64,000 bases of DNA, from positions 124,001-188,000 of the forward strand of contig PERL01000005.1 of the NCBI GenBank assembly GCA_002928735.1, in the 5' to 3' direction. Of the stretch, positions 1 through 10,336 are shown in pieces; position 1 is the first letter of the stretch; the number at the start of each line of letters is the position of its first letter. This DNA comes from Hyphomicrobium sp. Lineage in GTDB: Bacteria > Pseudomonadota > Alphaproteobacteria > Rhizobiales > Hyphomicrobiaceae. Made by a program: the position numbers and the translations under genes. The notes beneath the pieces were generated by a model that did no database searches, was not told the origin of the DNA, and worked only from the letters and a program-made list of their open reading frames with translations.

Positions 1-547
1 CCAAAGCATCTTCGCGTTTGGTGACAATGACAGGGGGCGGATTGCGGCCCATGCGCTGGAGGGCCGCCAAGAGTGTCGAGATCTGACCGTGGCGCTGGTT
101 GAGGGAGCCGCGGATCATCTTTTCCTGGATGTCGAGTTCGCCCAAGCGCGCTTCGACGACCGACAGGCGGCTTTCGCTGTCCTGGATCTGGCTCGCTGTT
201 TCTTGGAGCCGCTGATTGATCTTGCCGCGCTCTTCGGCCAGCTTGGCGACGTCCTGTTCAATGGCGCCGGCCTTGTCGAGGGTCGACTTGAGGTCCTGAC
301 GGCGGGCATCGAGGGCTTTTTTGACTTCGTCGGCGCTGGGGGCGACCTTGGTGGCCGCTGGGGCGGCTGATGGCGCCTCTGTTTGGGCGTCAGCCGAGGG
401 GACAGGCGTTGCCACGACGGCTACAGAGAGCGCCAGCGCCCGTATGGCGGCGTGCGCATTCTGCGTCGTCCGGCAGCTCAATCCTTTGACCTCAGACGTC
501 ACCCAACAGCCTCTGTCCCGGTTATGGCAGACCCACTTGCTTCCCAT
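1..547 (-). CDS. envC: Murein hydrolase activator EnvC, N-terminal part (cut by window edge)
   Basis: Reverse-strand reading frame open from the window edge up to position 547, so only about 182 N-terminal residues are present. After a hydrophobic, signal-peptide-like stretch ending near ADAQ it becomes a charged coiled coil (DEVKKALDARRQDLKSTLDK). It ends in LQRMGRNPPPVIVTKRE, the conserved block of EnvC/M23-family murein hydrolase activators. The known role of the family is periplasmic activation of amidases at the division septum; the LytM/M23 domain would lie outside the window. ATG at 547 has AGGA four bases upstream; GTG at 502 or TTG at 481 are alternative starts that would give a more ordinary signal peptide length. 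Confidence 0.8.
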   Translation of the reverse strand, partial: MGSKWVCHNRDRGCWVTSEVKGLSCRTTQNAHAAIRALALSVAVVATPVPSADAQTEAPSAAPAATKVAPSADEVKKALDARRQDLKSTLDKAGAIEQDVAKLAEERGKINQRLQETASQIQDSESRLSVVEARLGELDIQEKMIRGSLNQRHGQISTLLAALQRMGRNPPPVIVTKREDAL

Positions 548-817
548 GCGTCCTGCGAAAAGGCGACCTTTTGTAGACATCGAGCCTGCCGCAACGAAAG
601 TCGATTCGTCACCACCTTTCCGTGCTTGGCCAGCGCAATGAGGCGAAATCGGCGATCGGGGGCGCTTTGGCATTTGCCCGGCGCCGCGCCGCACCCTATC
701 CTGCGGCCGTTGTGCTTGCCTCACCGCAACCAAAAAACGGACGGCTGGCGGCCGGCCCGGTTTTGTGTCACTGGCGAGCGGTGTCACCGTCTCTCGGTTT
801 AAAGGTCCCTCATCCGC

Positions 818-1018
818 ATGGAAGGTTTGCTGTTTCACCTGACGACACTCGCTGTTGTCGCGGTCTTTTTCGTGCTGTGCCTCGGCTTGTGGACGATGTC
901 GCGCGGGACGGCGCCCAATCTGAGCCAGAAGCTGATGCGTTGGCGCGTGGGGCTGCAATTTGCCGCCATCGTCATCATCATGCTCTTCGTATTCATTACG
1001 AAGCAGCAGGCGGGCTAA
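818..1018 (+). CDS. HIG1-domain twin transmembrane protein
   Basis: A 66-residue protein with two membrane helices (about residues 5-26 and 46-62) separated by a short polar loop with LSQKLMRWRVGLQF. This is the layout of the small HIG1/twin-transmembrane family common in Alphaproteobacteria, related to the mitochondrial hypoxia-induced HIG1 proteins that associate with cytochrome oxidase. It ends 12 bp before the cobalamin adenosyltransferase start and is probably co-transcribed with it. The family assignment is from overall pattern and length; the function in bacteria is not well defined. Confidence 0.75.
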   Translation: MEGLLFHLTTLAVVAVFFVLCLGLWTMSRGTAPNLSQKLMRWRVGLQFAAIVIIMLFVFITKQQAG

Positions 1019-1030
1019 CGGGACAGAGAC

Positions 1031-1612
1031 GTGGTCAAGCTCAACAAGATTTATACGAAGACCGGCGATGCCGGCACGACTGGGCTCGGGACGGGCGAGC
1101 GCGTGGCAAAGGATGCCGCACGGATCGCCGCGTATGGAACAGTCGATGAAGCGAACTCCGCCATCGGTATGGCCCGCATCCATCTGGGTGGAGGTCATCA
1201 GGGGCTCGATGCGAAACTGGAGCGTATCCAGAACGATTTGTTCGATCTGGGCGCTGACTTGTGCGTGCCGGATCGCGGCGAACCGCTGGGATATGAGCCG
1301 CTGCGCATGAGCGAAGCGCAGGTGGATCGCATTGAAGCGGAGATCGACGAACTCAATGCGGAGTTGCAGCCGCTGAAGTCGTTTGTTCTGCCGGGTGGGT
1401 CGGCTGCTGCGGCGGCGCTGCACGTGGCGCGGACCGTTTGCAGGCGGGCGGAGCGCGAAATGGTGACTTTGTCGGGATTAGCCGGTGAGACGGTCAGTCC
1501 GGCGGCCCTCAAATATATCAATCGCCTGTCTGACTTTCTTTTTGTCGCCAGCCGGTATGTCAACGACCGTGGCCGTAGTGACGTGCTCTGGGTGCCGGGC
1601 CAGAATCGCTGA
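1031..1612 (+). CDS. Cob(I)yrinic acid a,c-diamide adenosyltransferase, PduO type
   Basis: 193 residues from a GTG start. It transfers the adenosyl group of ATP to cob(I)alamin to make coenzyme B12. The N-terminal ATP-binding signature YTKTGDAGTTGLGTGERV is intact, followed by GTVDEANSAIG. The helical C-terminal block with RTVCRRAERE and YINRLSDFLFVASRYVN is also present, matching the full length of the PduO/MMAB family. It lies between the HIG1 gene and rhomboid, and its product supports B12 enzymes such as methylmalonyl-CoA mutase elsewhere in the genome (inference). The ribosome site before GTG is weak, suggesting coupling to the upstream gene. Confidence 0.93.
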   Translation: MVKLNKIYTKTGDAGTTGLGTGERVAKDAARIAAYGTVDEANSAIGMARIHLGGGHQGLDAKLERIQNDLFDLGADLCVPDRGEPLGYEPLRMSEAQVDRIEAEIDELNAELQPLKSFVLPGGSAAAAALHVARTVCRRAEREMVTLSGLAGETVSPAALKYINRLSDFLFVASRYVNDRGRSDVLWVPGQNR

Positions 1613-1642
1613 GACGTCCGGCGCGGGAATGGGGGAACGGCG

Positions 1643-2347
1643 ATGTTCGTGCCGCTGCATGACGACAACGCGCTGAAGGCCATCCGCTTTCAATATGTGA
1701 CGATCGGTCTGATCGTGGCCAACGTCGTGGTGTTCGCCTTCGAAATGCTGGGTTTGCCCGAAGCCGCTATCGCGAGCTTTGCCATTGTTCCCGCCGAGTT
1801 GGTGTCAACAGCCGGAATGATCATGCCTGCGGATATGCCGTTTCAGAGCGTGGCGGTCCCGGAGCGGCTGACGCTGCTGTCGTATATGTTTTTTCACGGC
1901 GACATCTTCCATCTTGCCGGTAACATGCTGTTTTTATGGGTGTTCGGCGACAATGTGGAAGACGCGATGGGGCACTTGAAGTTCCTCGTCTTCTATCTCC
2001 TGTGCGGGATCATCGCCGGGTTGGCGCACACGTTCATGCTGCCTGGGTCGCCCAATCCGCTCATTGGCGCCAGCGGTGCGGTTGCCGGGGTGATCGCGGC
2101 TTATCTGATGCTGCACCCCCGCGTTCGGGTGTGGGTGCTGGCGTTCCAATTCATTCCGCTCAGGCTGTCGGCCGCCCTCGTTCTCGGGGTGTGGGTGGTG
2201 ACCCAGTTCGTGATGGTACTGCTGCCGGAGATCGGGCCGGTGGCCTGGTGGGCACATATCGGCGGGCTGATAGCCGGGGCGGTTTTGATCGTGGTGATGA
2301 AGCGCCGCGACGTGCCGCTCTTCGACAAGGGGTTGTCGATCGGCTGA
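1643..2347 (+). CDS. Rhomboid-family intramembrane serine protease
   Basis: 234 residues, mostly membrane-spanning. The catalytic serine sits in GASGAVAGVIAAY (about residues 135-147) and the catalytic histidine in WAHIGGLIAGAVL near the C-terminus. The loop-1 region contains HGDIFHLAGNMLFLWVFGDNVED, the conserved rhomboid block with an HxxxN arrangement. The family cleaves membrane proteins within the bilayer; the substrate here is unknown. ATG at 1643 is preceded by a GGGGGAA ribosome site. It follows the adenosyltransferase gene by 30 bp and may share its transcript. Confidence 0.92.
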   Translation: MFVPLHDDNALKAIRFQYVTIGLIVANVVVFAFEMLGLPEAAIASFAIVPAELVSTAGMIMPADMPFQSVAVPERLTLLSYMFFHGDIFHLAGNMLFLWVFGDNVEDAMGHLKFLVFYLLCGIIAGLAHTFMLPGSPNPLIGASGAVAGVIAAYLMLHPRVRVWVLAFQFIPLRLSAALVLGVWVVTQFVMVLLPEIGPVAWWAHIGGLIAGAVLIVVMKRRDVPLFDKGLSIG

Positions 2348-2423
2348 CCGGCGGACGGTTTGGCCGAAAACATGGGAATAACTGGCGGTTAATGCTGCTG
2401 CCCGTGGCGCGGCGGGGTGACAA

Positions 2424-2453
2424 TTGACTCGGGTTCCGGGCACACTTAGTGTG
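2424..2453 (+). promoter_or_regulatory. Candidate promoter with palindrome upstream of etfBA
   Basis: TTGACT at 2424-2429 and TAGTGT at 2447-2452 are separated by 17 bp, a plausible sigma70 pair. The perfect 13-bp palindrome CACACTTAGTGTG (2441-2453) overlaps the -10 element and could be an operator. The etfB start is about 150 bp downstream, so a long leader is implied. Confidence 0.4.
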
Positions 2454-2602
2454 TTATTTCGCACATGCGAAGTCGCTGCGTTCACCCCGGTTTCCCGGGC
2501 TGGACCGGGCTTTAGGTTGACGGCTACGATCCTGGTTGGAGCCCCTGGCCACGTGGTCGCACAAGAAGAAAAATCCGTGGGCTGTCGGGGAGCACCTCAG
2601 GA

Positions 2603-3358
2603 ATGAAAATACTCGTCGCGGTGAAACGCGTCGTCGATTACGCCGTCAAAATCCGCGTCAAGGCGGATGGATCGGGCATCGAACTCGCCAACGTCAAAAT
2701 GTCGATGAACCCGTTCGACGAAATTGCCGTCGAAGAGGCTGTCCGGCTGAAGGAAAAAGGTACGGCGACCGAAGTCGTTGTAGTGTCCATCGGCTCTGCA
2801 AAGGCGCAGGAGACGCTTCGGACCGCGCTCGCAATTGGTGCGGACCGCGCCATTCTGGTTGAGACGGCGGAGGGCACGATCATCGAGCCTCTGGCGGTGG
2901 CAAAAATTTTGAAGAGCGTCATCGCGGCTGAACAGCCGCAGATGGTGATCATGGGCAAGCAGGCGATCGACGACGATTGCAACCAGACCGGCCAGATGCT
3001 GGCAGCACTGCTTGGCTGGCCGCAGGGCACGTTCGCATCCAAGATCGAGCCTGCGGGCGACAGCGTGAGCGTGACGCGTGAAGTGGACGGCGGGTTGGAA
3101 ACGCTGAAGCTGCGTTTGCCTGCGATCGTAACGACGGATTTGCGTTTGAACGAGCCGCGCTATCCGACGCTGCCCAACATTATGAAGGCGAAAAAGAAGC
3201 CTTTGGATACGAAGAAACCCGAGGATTTCGGCGTCGATATCGCGCCGCGCCTCCAGGTTCTGAAAACCACCGAGCCTCCGCAGCGCAAGGGTGGCGTGAA
3301 GGTCGCCGATGTCGCTGAACTTGTCGCGAAGCTCAAGACCGAGGCGGGGGTTCTCTAA
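2603..3358 (+). CDS. etfB: Electron transfer flavoprotein subunit beta
   Basis: 251 residues, full length for the family. The N-terminus [20 protein letters not shown] and the middle [26 protein letters not shown] are the typical ETF-beta blocks; AMP and the alpha subunit bind here. It pairs with EtfA to carry electrons from acyl-CoA and other dehydrogenases to ETF:quinone oxidoreductase in the cytoplasm and membrane interface. The stop codon overlaps the etfA start (TAATG), showing translational coupling. A CAGGA motif precedes the ATG. Confidence 0.97.
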   Translation: MKILVAVKRVVDYAVKIRVKADGSGIELANVKMSMNPFDEIAVEEAVRLKEKGTATEVVVVSIGSAKAQETLRTALAIGADRAILVETAEGTIIEPLAVAKILKSVIAAEQPQMVIMGKQAIDDDCNQTGQMLAALLGWPQGTFASKIEPAGDSVSVTREVDGGLETLKLRLPAIVTTDLRLNEPRYPTLPNIMKAKKKPLDTKKPEDFGVDIAPRLQVLKTTEPPQRKGGVKVADVAELVAKLKTEAGVL

Positions 3359-4302
3359 TGGCAATTCTGGTTCTGGCCGAGCACACGAATTCGGCGTTGA
3401 GTTCCGCCACCGCTAAGGCTGTTACAGCGGCTAAGCAACTGGGTGGCGACGTGCACGTGCTCGTTGCGGGCAGCGGAGCGTCGGCGGCGGCGGCGGATGC
3501 AGCCAAGATCGATGGCGTGGCGAAAGTTCTGCTCGCGGATGCGCCGCAACTGGCCAACCAGTTGGCCGAAGAAGTCTCAGCCGTCGTGGTGCCTTTGATG
3601 GCCAGCTATGACGCGTTTGTGGCGCCGGCGACGGCATCGGGCAAGAACATTGCGCCGCGCGTGGCCGCGCTGCTCGATGTGATGCAGATATCCGACATCA
3701 TCAAGGTCGTGGCGCCGGATACGTTCGAGCGGCCGATTTATGCCGGCAACGCCATTCAGACCGTGAAGTCGGCGGAGGCTAAGAAGGTCATTACCGCGCG
3801 GACGGCGAGCTTTGCGGCAGCGGCAAGCGGTGGGTCGGCTCCGGTGGAGAGCATCTCCGCTCCGGCTGCGGTGGGCGTCTCGACATTCGAGAAGGCGGAA
3901 CTGTCGAAGTCGGACCGGCCGGAATTGACGTCGGCGCGGGTCATCATTTCGGGCGGGCGCGGCATCGGCAATGCCGAGAACTTCAAGACATACATCGAAC
4001 CAGTGGCCGACAAACTCGGTGCCGCCATGGGCGCATCGCGCGCGGCGGTCGATGCTGGGTTTGCGCCGAACGATCTGCAGGTCGGTCAGACCGGCAAGGT
4101 CGTGGCACCGGAACTTTACATTGCGGTTGGCATCTCGGGTGCCATCCAGCATCTAGCCGGCATGAAAGATTCGAAGGTCATCGTCGCCATCAACAAGGAT
4201 GGCGAGGCACCGATCTTCCAGGTCGCGGATTACGGGCTTGTCGCTGATTTGTTCCAGGCTCTGCCGGAACTGGCGAATGAACTCGGAAAATCCGGCGGCT
4301 AA
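3358..4302 (+). CDS. etfA: Electron transfer flavoprotein subunit alpha
   Basis: 314 residues, full length. The C-terminal FAD-binding region is clear: [12 protein letters not shown], then [41 protein letters not shown] and a final [22 protein letters not shown]. These are hallmark ETF-alpha motifs. The start codon overlaps the etfB stop. The operon continues into 3-hydroxybutyryl-CoA dehydrogenase 45 bp downstream, which fits a fatty acid or polyhydroxybutyrate electron-transfer unit. Confidence 0.97.
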   Translation: MAILVLAEHTNSALSSATAKAVTAAKQLGGDVHVLVAGSGASAAAADAAKIDGVAKVLLADAPQLANQLAEEVSAVVVPLMASYDAFVAPATASGKNIAPRVAALLDVMQISDIIKVVAPDTFERPIYAGNAIQTVKSAEAKKVITARTASFAAAASGGSAPVESISAPAAVGVSTFEKAELSKSDRPELTSARVIISGGRGIGNAENFKTYIEPVADKLGAAMGASRAAVDAGFAPNDLQVGQTGKVVAPELYIAVGISGAIQHLAGMKDSKVIVAINKDGEAPIFQVADYGLVADLFQALPELANELGKSGG

Positions 4303-4347
4303 GTACATTTGAATGGGCCGGGTTCCGGCCAGGGGAAGGACGCCGCC

Positions 4348-5277
<930 letters not shown>

Positions 5278-5307
5278 GCGCGCGGCTGGCACCCCAAAGG
5301 ACCCATC

Positions 5308-6060
5308 ATGGCTGCCGTTCCCCGCGTTGCGATCGTCACCGGTGCCAGTAGCGGGATCGGCCGGGCGGTTGCGGTTCGGCTTGCCCACAATGGCTACCAT
5401 GTGGTTCTGGCCGGACGCCGGAAAGCCGAACTGCAAAAGACGGCCGATGGGTGTCCGGACGGGTCGACGCTGGTTGTGGCGACCGATGTTACCGATTCCG
5501 TGTCCGTGAAGGCGTTGTTCGCCCGGGCGAAGGATGCTTACGGCCGGCTCGACGTACTGTTCAATAATGCTGGCATGTTTGCACCGCAGGCGGCGCTCGA
5601 GGATCTCACCTACGAGCAATGGAAGGCCGTGGTCGATGTCAATTTGAACGGCGCTTTTCTGTGCGCTCAAGCGGCGATCCGGATCATGAAGGCGCAAGAT
5701 CCCCAGGGGGGGCGCATTATCAACAATGGCTCAATTTCGGCGCATGTTCCGCGTCCGAATGCAGCGCCTTACACGGCCACGAAACATGCCCTTTCGGGGC
5801 TCACCAAGTCGATCGCGCTGGACGGGCGGGCGTACAATATTGCCTGCTCGCAGATTGATATCGGCAACGCGGCGACGGAACTGTCGGCGCCTATGGCAGC
5901 CGGGATCCGGCAGGCGGATGGTTCGATCCGGCCGGAACCGGTCATGGACGTGACGCATGTGGCAGATGCCGTTCTTTACATGGCAAACCTTCCGCTGGAT
6001 GCGAACGTATTGTCCATGACGCTGAAGGCGACGGCCATGCCCTATGAAGGGCGCGGTTGA
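5308..6060 (+). CDS. SDR-family NAD(P)-dependent oxidoreductase
   Basis: 250 residues with the classical short-chain dehydrogenase motifs: cofactor site [10 protein letters not shown] (residues about 11-20), NNAG at about residue 89, catalytic Ser in [10 protein letters not shown], and YTATKHAL for the Tyr-Lys pair. The C-terminus lacks the usual VDGG ending and instead has [15 protein letters not shown], which resembles a subgroup of SDRs. Substrate cannot be read from sequence. It sits 30 bp after the hydroxybutyryl-CoA dehydrogenase and may belong to the etf operon. Confidence 0.88.
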   Translation: MAAVPRVAIVTGASSGIGRAVAVRLAHNGYHVVLAGRRKAELQKTADGCPDGSTLVVATDVTDSVSVKALFARAKDAYGRLDVLFNNAGMFAPQAALEDLTYEQWKAVVDVNLNGAFLCAQAAIRIMKAQDPQGGRIINNGSISAHVPRPNAAPYTATKHALSGLTKSIALDGRAYNIACSQIDIGNAATELSAPMAAGIRQADGSIRPEPVMDVTHVADAVLYMANLPLDANVLSMTLKATAMPYEGRG

Positions 6061-6203
6061 GACCCGGCGGCTACTGCCACGGATCGCGAAGGCTGCTATA
6101 GAAGTCGCTGATCATTGGGCGTTGGGTGGGCATGAGCGTTCAAGCTTTTCCTTCCAGGCCCATATACAGCATTGTTCTGTCGAGCAAAAATGGATTTTGG
6201 CGC

Positions 6204-6611
6204 ATGGCATACAGACATTCCGCGCTTGGGATGACCGCACTCTTGGGGTTGGTGTTGGCTCTCATGGCCGCGCCGGTCCGGGCCGAAATGGTGAACCTCG
6301 ACGGCGCCTGGAGCGGCGGCGGGTCGGTCAAATTCCCGTCGGGGGCCAAGGAAGCCGCCCGGTGCCGCGCAAACTTCAAGAAGCGCGGGGCGGAGAGCTA
6401 TCTCGTCAACGCGCGGTGCGCGAGCGCGTCGGGCAAGGTGGAGCAGTCGGCGTTGTTGACCTACGTGGGCGGCAACCAGTTCACCGGCAGCTTCTTCAAT
6501 CAAGAGTTCAAGGTGGACGGCACCATTACGGTCACGGTCAGCGGCAACTCGCAGAGTGTCTCGATCTCATCGCCGGCGGGTAGCTCAGCGAATTTCAAGC
6601 TGACGCGCTAG
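6204..6611 (+). CDS. Exported protein of unknown function
   Basis: 135 residues from ATG 6204. This start gives a clean signal peptide (positive MAYRHS, hydrophobic core ALGMTALLGLVLALMAA, cleavage near VRAEM); an in-frame ATG further up (6126) would bury it. The mature part is small, glycine- and serine-rich, with two cysteines (ARCRANF, NARCASAS) likely forming a disulfide and alternating beta-type sequence (KVDGTITVTVSGNSQSVSIS). I do not recognise a specific family. Its stop overlaps the end of the convergent HAD gene by 4 bp. Confidence 0.7.
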   Translation: MAYRHSALGMTALLGLVLALMAAPVRAEMVNLDGAWSGGGSVKFPSGAKEAARCRANFKKRGAESYLVNARCASASGKVEQSALLTYVGGNQFTGSFFNQEFKVDGTITVTVSGNSQSVSISSPAGSSANFKLTR

Positions 6612-7366
6612 GTTCCGGGAACGGGTTCGCCATCGGTTTTTGTGTCGATCATCTGAAGGAAGGCCGTGAGGTCGTCCGTCAGGTGATGCACGTGATCGGG
6701 GAGCGCATTCCAGTTGCGCATGTCGCGCTGGATGGGATGGTCCATGTAGGTTGAGTGGACGAGGACCGTTGCCATGCCCAGCTTGTGCGGCACTTCGAGG
6801 TTCTGTGGCATGTCTTCGAACATCGCGGCGGCGTTTGACGCGACGCCGTGGTGCTTGATCATGCTGTCGAACGCGGCGGCAGAAGGCTTTGGCTCATAGC
6901 CGCATGACGCGATATCCGAGATGCCTTCGAACAGATCGAGGACGCCGAGCTTGCCGGCAACGCGTTCGGCGTGGGCGCGCGACCCGTTGGTGAAGATTAG
7001 CTTGCGGCCGGGCAGGCGCTTGATGGCGGCGCGGAGTTCGGGCGCGTCAGGGACCACCGAAACATCGATATCGTGGACGTAATCGAGGAACGGCTCGGGG
7101 TTCATTTTATGGACGCGCATCAGGCCGGCCAGCGTGGTGCCGAACTGGCGGTAGTAGCTCTTTTGCAGGTGGCGGGCGTAGTCGAAGGGGACACCCAACT
7201 GCTTGGCGATGAATTCGCCCATGCGCTGATCGACCTGGGCGAAGAGGTTGCATTCGGCGGGGTAGAGGGTGTTGTCGAGATCGAAAATCCAGACGCGTTT
7301 GCGCGCCAGGGTTTCCGGCGACGCGGCGCTCTTTAAAGCCAACGATCCCGGCTTGGCGGTGCTCAT
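6608..7366 (-). CDS. HAD-family pyrimidine 5'-nucleotidase
   Basis: 252 residues. HAD motif I is FDLDNTLYP (about residues 29-37), motif II FTNGS, motif III lysine in EPKPSAAAF, and motif [10 protein letters not shown]. This arrangement and length match the pyrimidine 5'-nucleotidase (SDT1/YjjG-like) group commonly found after argB in Hyphomicrobiales. It would dephosphorylate nucleotide monophosphates in the cytoplasm; the substrate is inferred from family. Its start overlaps the argB stop by 4 bp (ATGA), showing coupling. Confidence 0.9.
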   Translation of the reverse strand: MSTAKPGSLALKSAASPETLARKRVWIFDLDNTLYPAECNLFAQVDQRMGEFIAKQLGVPFDYARHLQKSYYRQFGTTLAGLMRVHKMNPEPFLDYVHDIDVSVVPDAPELRAAIKRLPGRKLIFTNGSRAHAERVAGKLGVLDLFEGISDIASCGYEPKPSAAAFDSMIKHHGVASNAAAMFEDMPQNLEVPHKLGMATVLVHSTYMDHPIQRDMRNWNALPDHVHHLTDDLTAFLQMIDTKTDGEPVPGT

Positions 7367-8322
7367 TCCGCGGCCTTTTTCACCTTCGGCTTGCGGCGGC
7401 CAACGAGGGTGCCGGCACCGTGGTCGGTGAGGAGTTCGAGCAGGACGCAGTGGGGGACCTTGCCGTTGATGATGACTACGGCCTCGACGCCGGCTTCGAC
7501 AACCTCGATGCAGCCTTCGATCTTGGGGATCATGCCGCCGCTGATGGTGCCGTCGCGGATCAGGTCCTGGGCCTGATCGACGGTCAGTTCCTCGATCAGC
7601 TTGCCGTTCTTGTCGAGCACGCCTTCGACGTCGGTGAGCAGCAGGAGGCGCTTGGCTTTGAGACGGGCGGCGAGCGCGGAGGCGAAGCTGTCAGCGTTGA
7701 CGTTCAGCGTCTCGCCGTCGCGCGAGAGTGCGACCGGGGCGATCACGGGAATGAGGTCCGACTTGGAGATGACCTCGACGATGTGCGGGTTGACCTGCAA
7801 GGGATCGCCGACGAAGCCGAGATCGACCTTGCCAACGACGCCGGTTTTGGGGTCAGGCATCTCGGTGATCTTGCGGGCGATCATCAGGTTGGCATCCTTG
7901 CCGCAGATGCCGACGGCCTTGCCGCCCTGACGGTTGATGGCGGTGACGATCTCTTTGTTGATGGCGCCGGCCAGGACCATTTCGACGATTTCGACGGTGG
8001 GCTGGTCGGTGACGCGCAGGCCGTGCACGAACTCGGATTTGATGTTGTGCTTCTTCAGCATTTCGGCGATCTGCGGACCGCCGCCGTGGACGACGATCGG
8101 GTTCACGCCCGACTGCTTCAGATAGACGATGTCTTGGGCGAAGGCGGCGGCGAGGGCTGCGTCGCCCATGGCGTGGCCGCCGAATTTCACAACAACGGTC
8201 TGCTCGTCGTAGCGGAGCATGTTCGGCAAAGCCTCAGCGAGAATCCGCGCCTGGACATGGGCGCTGAGGGGCGAGGATTCGCCGTTGGAACCGTTGGGCG
8301 AGGGATCAGTCGGCTTCGTCAT
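7363..8322 (-). CDS. argB: Acetylglutamate kinase
   Basis: 319 residues, of the family length including an N-terminal extension. [12 protein letters not shown] holds the ATP-phosphate-binding lysine and glycines. [29 protein letters not shown] is the N-acetylglutamate-binding block. The C-terminal [39 protein letters not shown] is typical of arginine-feedback-type enzymes. It catalyses the second step of arginine synthesis. The gene runs leftward and is followed directly by the HAD nucleotidase. Confidence 0.97.
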   Translation of the reverse strand: MTKPTDPSPNGSNGESSPLSAHVQARILAEALPNMLRYDEQTVVVKFGGHAMGDAALAAAFAQDIVYLKQSGVNPIVVHGGGPQIAEMLKKHNIKSEFVHGLRVTDQPTVEIVEMVLAGAINKEIVTAINRQGGKAVGICGKDANLMIARKITEMPDPKTGVVGKVDLGFVGDPLQVNPHIVEVISKSDLIPVIAPVALSRDGETLNVNADSFASALAARLKAKRLLLLTDVEGVLDKNGKLIEELTVDQAQDLIRDGTISGGMIPKIEGCIEVVEAGVEAVVIINGKVPHCVLLELLTDHGAGTLVGRRKPKVKKAAE

Positions 8323-8538
8323 TGCGGGAGAAAAAACCCTGTCAAAGGTTGATCGGTGACCTGGGGTTGCATCGCCCCACGCCGAGCGGGGGTTGGTTGG
8401 CCCGCCAGCGTTATATCCCTTGTGCCGCCTGCCTCAACGGAATTCCCTCACAATCGTTTGCTAGTGACCTGAAAAATAGGCGTGCTTTGCGCGCGTTGAT
8501 GCGGTTTGGCGGCTTGCTCGCTGGGGGCGGATCGCGTT

Positions 8539-8555
8539 CTATCGCAATGCGATAG
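8539..8555. promoter_or_regulatory. Perfect 8-bp inverted repeat, operator-like
   Basis: CTATCGCAATGCGATAG is a perfect palindrome with one central base. It lies between the divergent argB (start 8322) and the Clp-N protein gene (start 8620), about 65 bp before the latter. There is no run of T after it, so a binding site is more likely than a terminator. The cognate regulator is not known. Confidence 0.4.
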
Positions 8556-8619
8556 GTGAGGGCGCCGGACTGCATTTGCCGTTGGGGCAATGCTTTGGCC
8601 GGGAGAGTGGTTCGGGCGG

Positions 8620-10326
8620 ATGATAGTCGATGATCTCGGGCGCATTCCGATGTCGCAGCACCTGGCTGCGACGTTGACGCGCGCCGCCAGCTATGCCGAC
8701 GCCCAGCAGCATCCGGAAGTGACGCTGGAGCACTTGCTGCTTGCTCTCATCGAAGATCAGGACGCGGCAGGCGTGTTGCGGTCATCGAACGTTGACCTGG
8801 CGCGGTTGGCCGGTGAAGTCGCCACCTACATCGGTCAAATTCAGGATCGCCGGGAAGTAAACGGTCCGCCGCAGGTGCTTATTTCACCCGACTTGAAAAG
8901 AATTCTCGAAGCGGCGGCCGCGGCGGCGCGGCAAGGGCGGCGCACGGAGATCAACGGCGCAATTGTGCTGGCGGCCATCGTTGGGGATGGGAAGAGCACG
9001 GCGGCCAATCTGCTGCGCGTACAAGGATTGACGTTCGAGCAGGCCATTCGCGCGTTGCAGCGCGCGGCTCCGGCACCCGCACCGCAGGCGCAGCAGCCCG
9101 CATCGATTCCGGGATCGACGGAAGATATTCTGGCGTCGGCGCGCGAGCGGGTTCAGACACGATCTGGCCAGACTCAACCGGTGCCACCGTCCGCGCCGGC
9201 ACCAGCTGCGCCAAGCGCTGCGCCGCCGCCGCAGCCGTCGCCATCCTCATTTCAAGACGCTGCAAGAGAGCCGACGCAGCGGCCGGATTTTCGGCCTATG
9301 GAGCCTTCGGCTGCTAATCAAGCGCGGCCCGCTCCGCCGCCGCAGTGGGACGTGCCGCCCGGTGCGCCGGCTCCACAGCGCGAGGTGCCTGCCACTCAGC
9401 CGCCGCCGCGCACGGGCCCACCGCCAGCGCCGCAGCCGCCACCATTTCCCGAAGACGTGATGGCGAGTATTAATCACAGGTCTCCATCCGCAACTCCGCC
9501 TCCGCCATTACAGGTGCCGCCGTCGCAACGGACACAGCCTCCGCCTGGGCCTGCACCGCAGGGTTCGATGGCACCTCCGCCGTCCGCGCCGCGCGGGCCG
9601 GCGCCGGGATCGTTTCAGCCGCCGCCGCAGGGTGGGATGCCGCCGATGCCTGCCGGTGGGCCGCCGCCGTCGCTTGGGCAGCCGCCGACTGGCGGGATGA
9701 TGCGTCAGCCGCCGCCGCAACAGCGTCCGCCGCAAGGCGGGCCGCCGGGAGCACAAAGGCAGCGGCGGCCGAGCCGGAACGTTTGGGTCGCGGCGGGACA
9801 ATTTGTCGAGAACATCCCGCGCAAAATGCGGGTCGGCGTGTCGATGGTGGTCGAAGCGCGGATCGGACGGCGGGACGTGAAAGCCATTGCCGAGGGCATG
9901 GATGGCGGGGCGGCAATCGTGCGCCACGAGATTACAGTGACGAAGGCGATGTCGGTGCGCCTGCGGTCGCCGGATGGCGGGTTTTTCATCGAGTCGGCAT
10001 CGCCGGAGACGCAATGGATCGAGGGCGCGCCCGGGTTCGACGCGGATTATGCGAGCTGGCGATGGACGATCACACCGCGCGATCGCGGCAAGCGGCGGCT
10101 CCAGTTGCTCGTGTCGGCGCGCACGGTGGGCGACGATGGATTGACAGCGGAGACGGCGCTGCCGGATCAGGTGATCGACGTGAAGGTGACCGTGAACTAC
10201 GCCAAGACGGCGGCGCGATGGGCCGGATGGATGACAGCGGCCGTCGCCGGTGGCGTGCTGGCGCGCTTTGGTGAAGGCTTGTTCGAACCGTTGATGGCGA
10301 TGATGCGCGGTGGTGGGGCCGGTTAG
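8620..10326 (+). CDS. Clp N-terminal-domain protein with proline-rich linker and C-terminal membrane segment
   Basis: 568 residues from ATG 8620 (ATG 8650 is also possible). Residues about 11-145 form a double Clp-N repeat (LAATLTRAASYADAQQHPEVTLEHLLLALIED; VLISPDLKRILEAAA). About 240 residues follow that are extremely rich in Pro, Ala and Gln, certainly disordered. A compact domain follows (FVENIPRKMRVGVSMVVEARIGRR), and the C-terminus has a hydrophobic segment (WAGWMTAAVAGGVLARFGEGLF). No AAA+ ATPase module is present, so this is not ClpA/B/C itself. The compact domain may bind a partner; the function is unknown. Confidence 0.8.
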   Translation: MIVDDLGRIPMSQHLAATLTRAASYADAQQHPEVTLEHLLLALIEDQDAAGVLRSSNVDLARLAGEVATYIGQIQDRREVNGPPQVLISPDLKRILEAAAAAARQGRRTEINGAIVLAAIVGDGKSTAANLLRVQGLTFEQAIRALQRAAPAPAPQAQQPASIPGSTEDILASARERVQTRSGQTQPVPPSAPAPAAPSAAPPPQPSPSSFQDAAREPTQRPDFRPMEPSAANQARPAPPPQWDVPPGAPAPQREVPATQPPPRTGPPPAPQPPPFPEDVMASINHRSPSATPPPPLQVPPSQRTQPPPGPAPQGSMAPPPSAPRGPAPGSFQPPPQGGMPPMPAGGPPPSLGQPPTGGMMRQPPPQQRPPQGGPPGAQRQRRPSRNVWVAAGQFVENIPRKMRVGVSMVVEARIGRRDVKAIAEGMDGGAAIVRHEITVTKAMSVRLRSPDGGFFIESASPETQWIEGAPGFDADYASWRWTITPRDRGKRRLQLLVSARTVGDDGLTAETALPDQVIDVKVTVNYAKTAARWAGWMTAAVAGGVLARFGEGLFEPLMAMMRGGGAG

Positions 10327-10336
10327 GCGGGCGAGC

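Noticed and set aside
2597-3364. 255-residue minus-strand open frame over etfB
   Set aside because: It mirrors etfB exactly and has no recognisable domain, typical of high-GC antisense frames.
7420-8352. 310-residue plus-strand open frame over argB
   Set aside because: It is fully antisense to argB, whose motifs are unmistakable, and its sequence is a low-complexity Asp/Gly/Val shadow.
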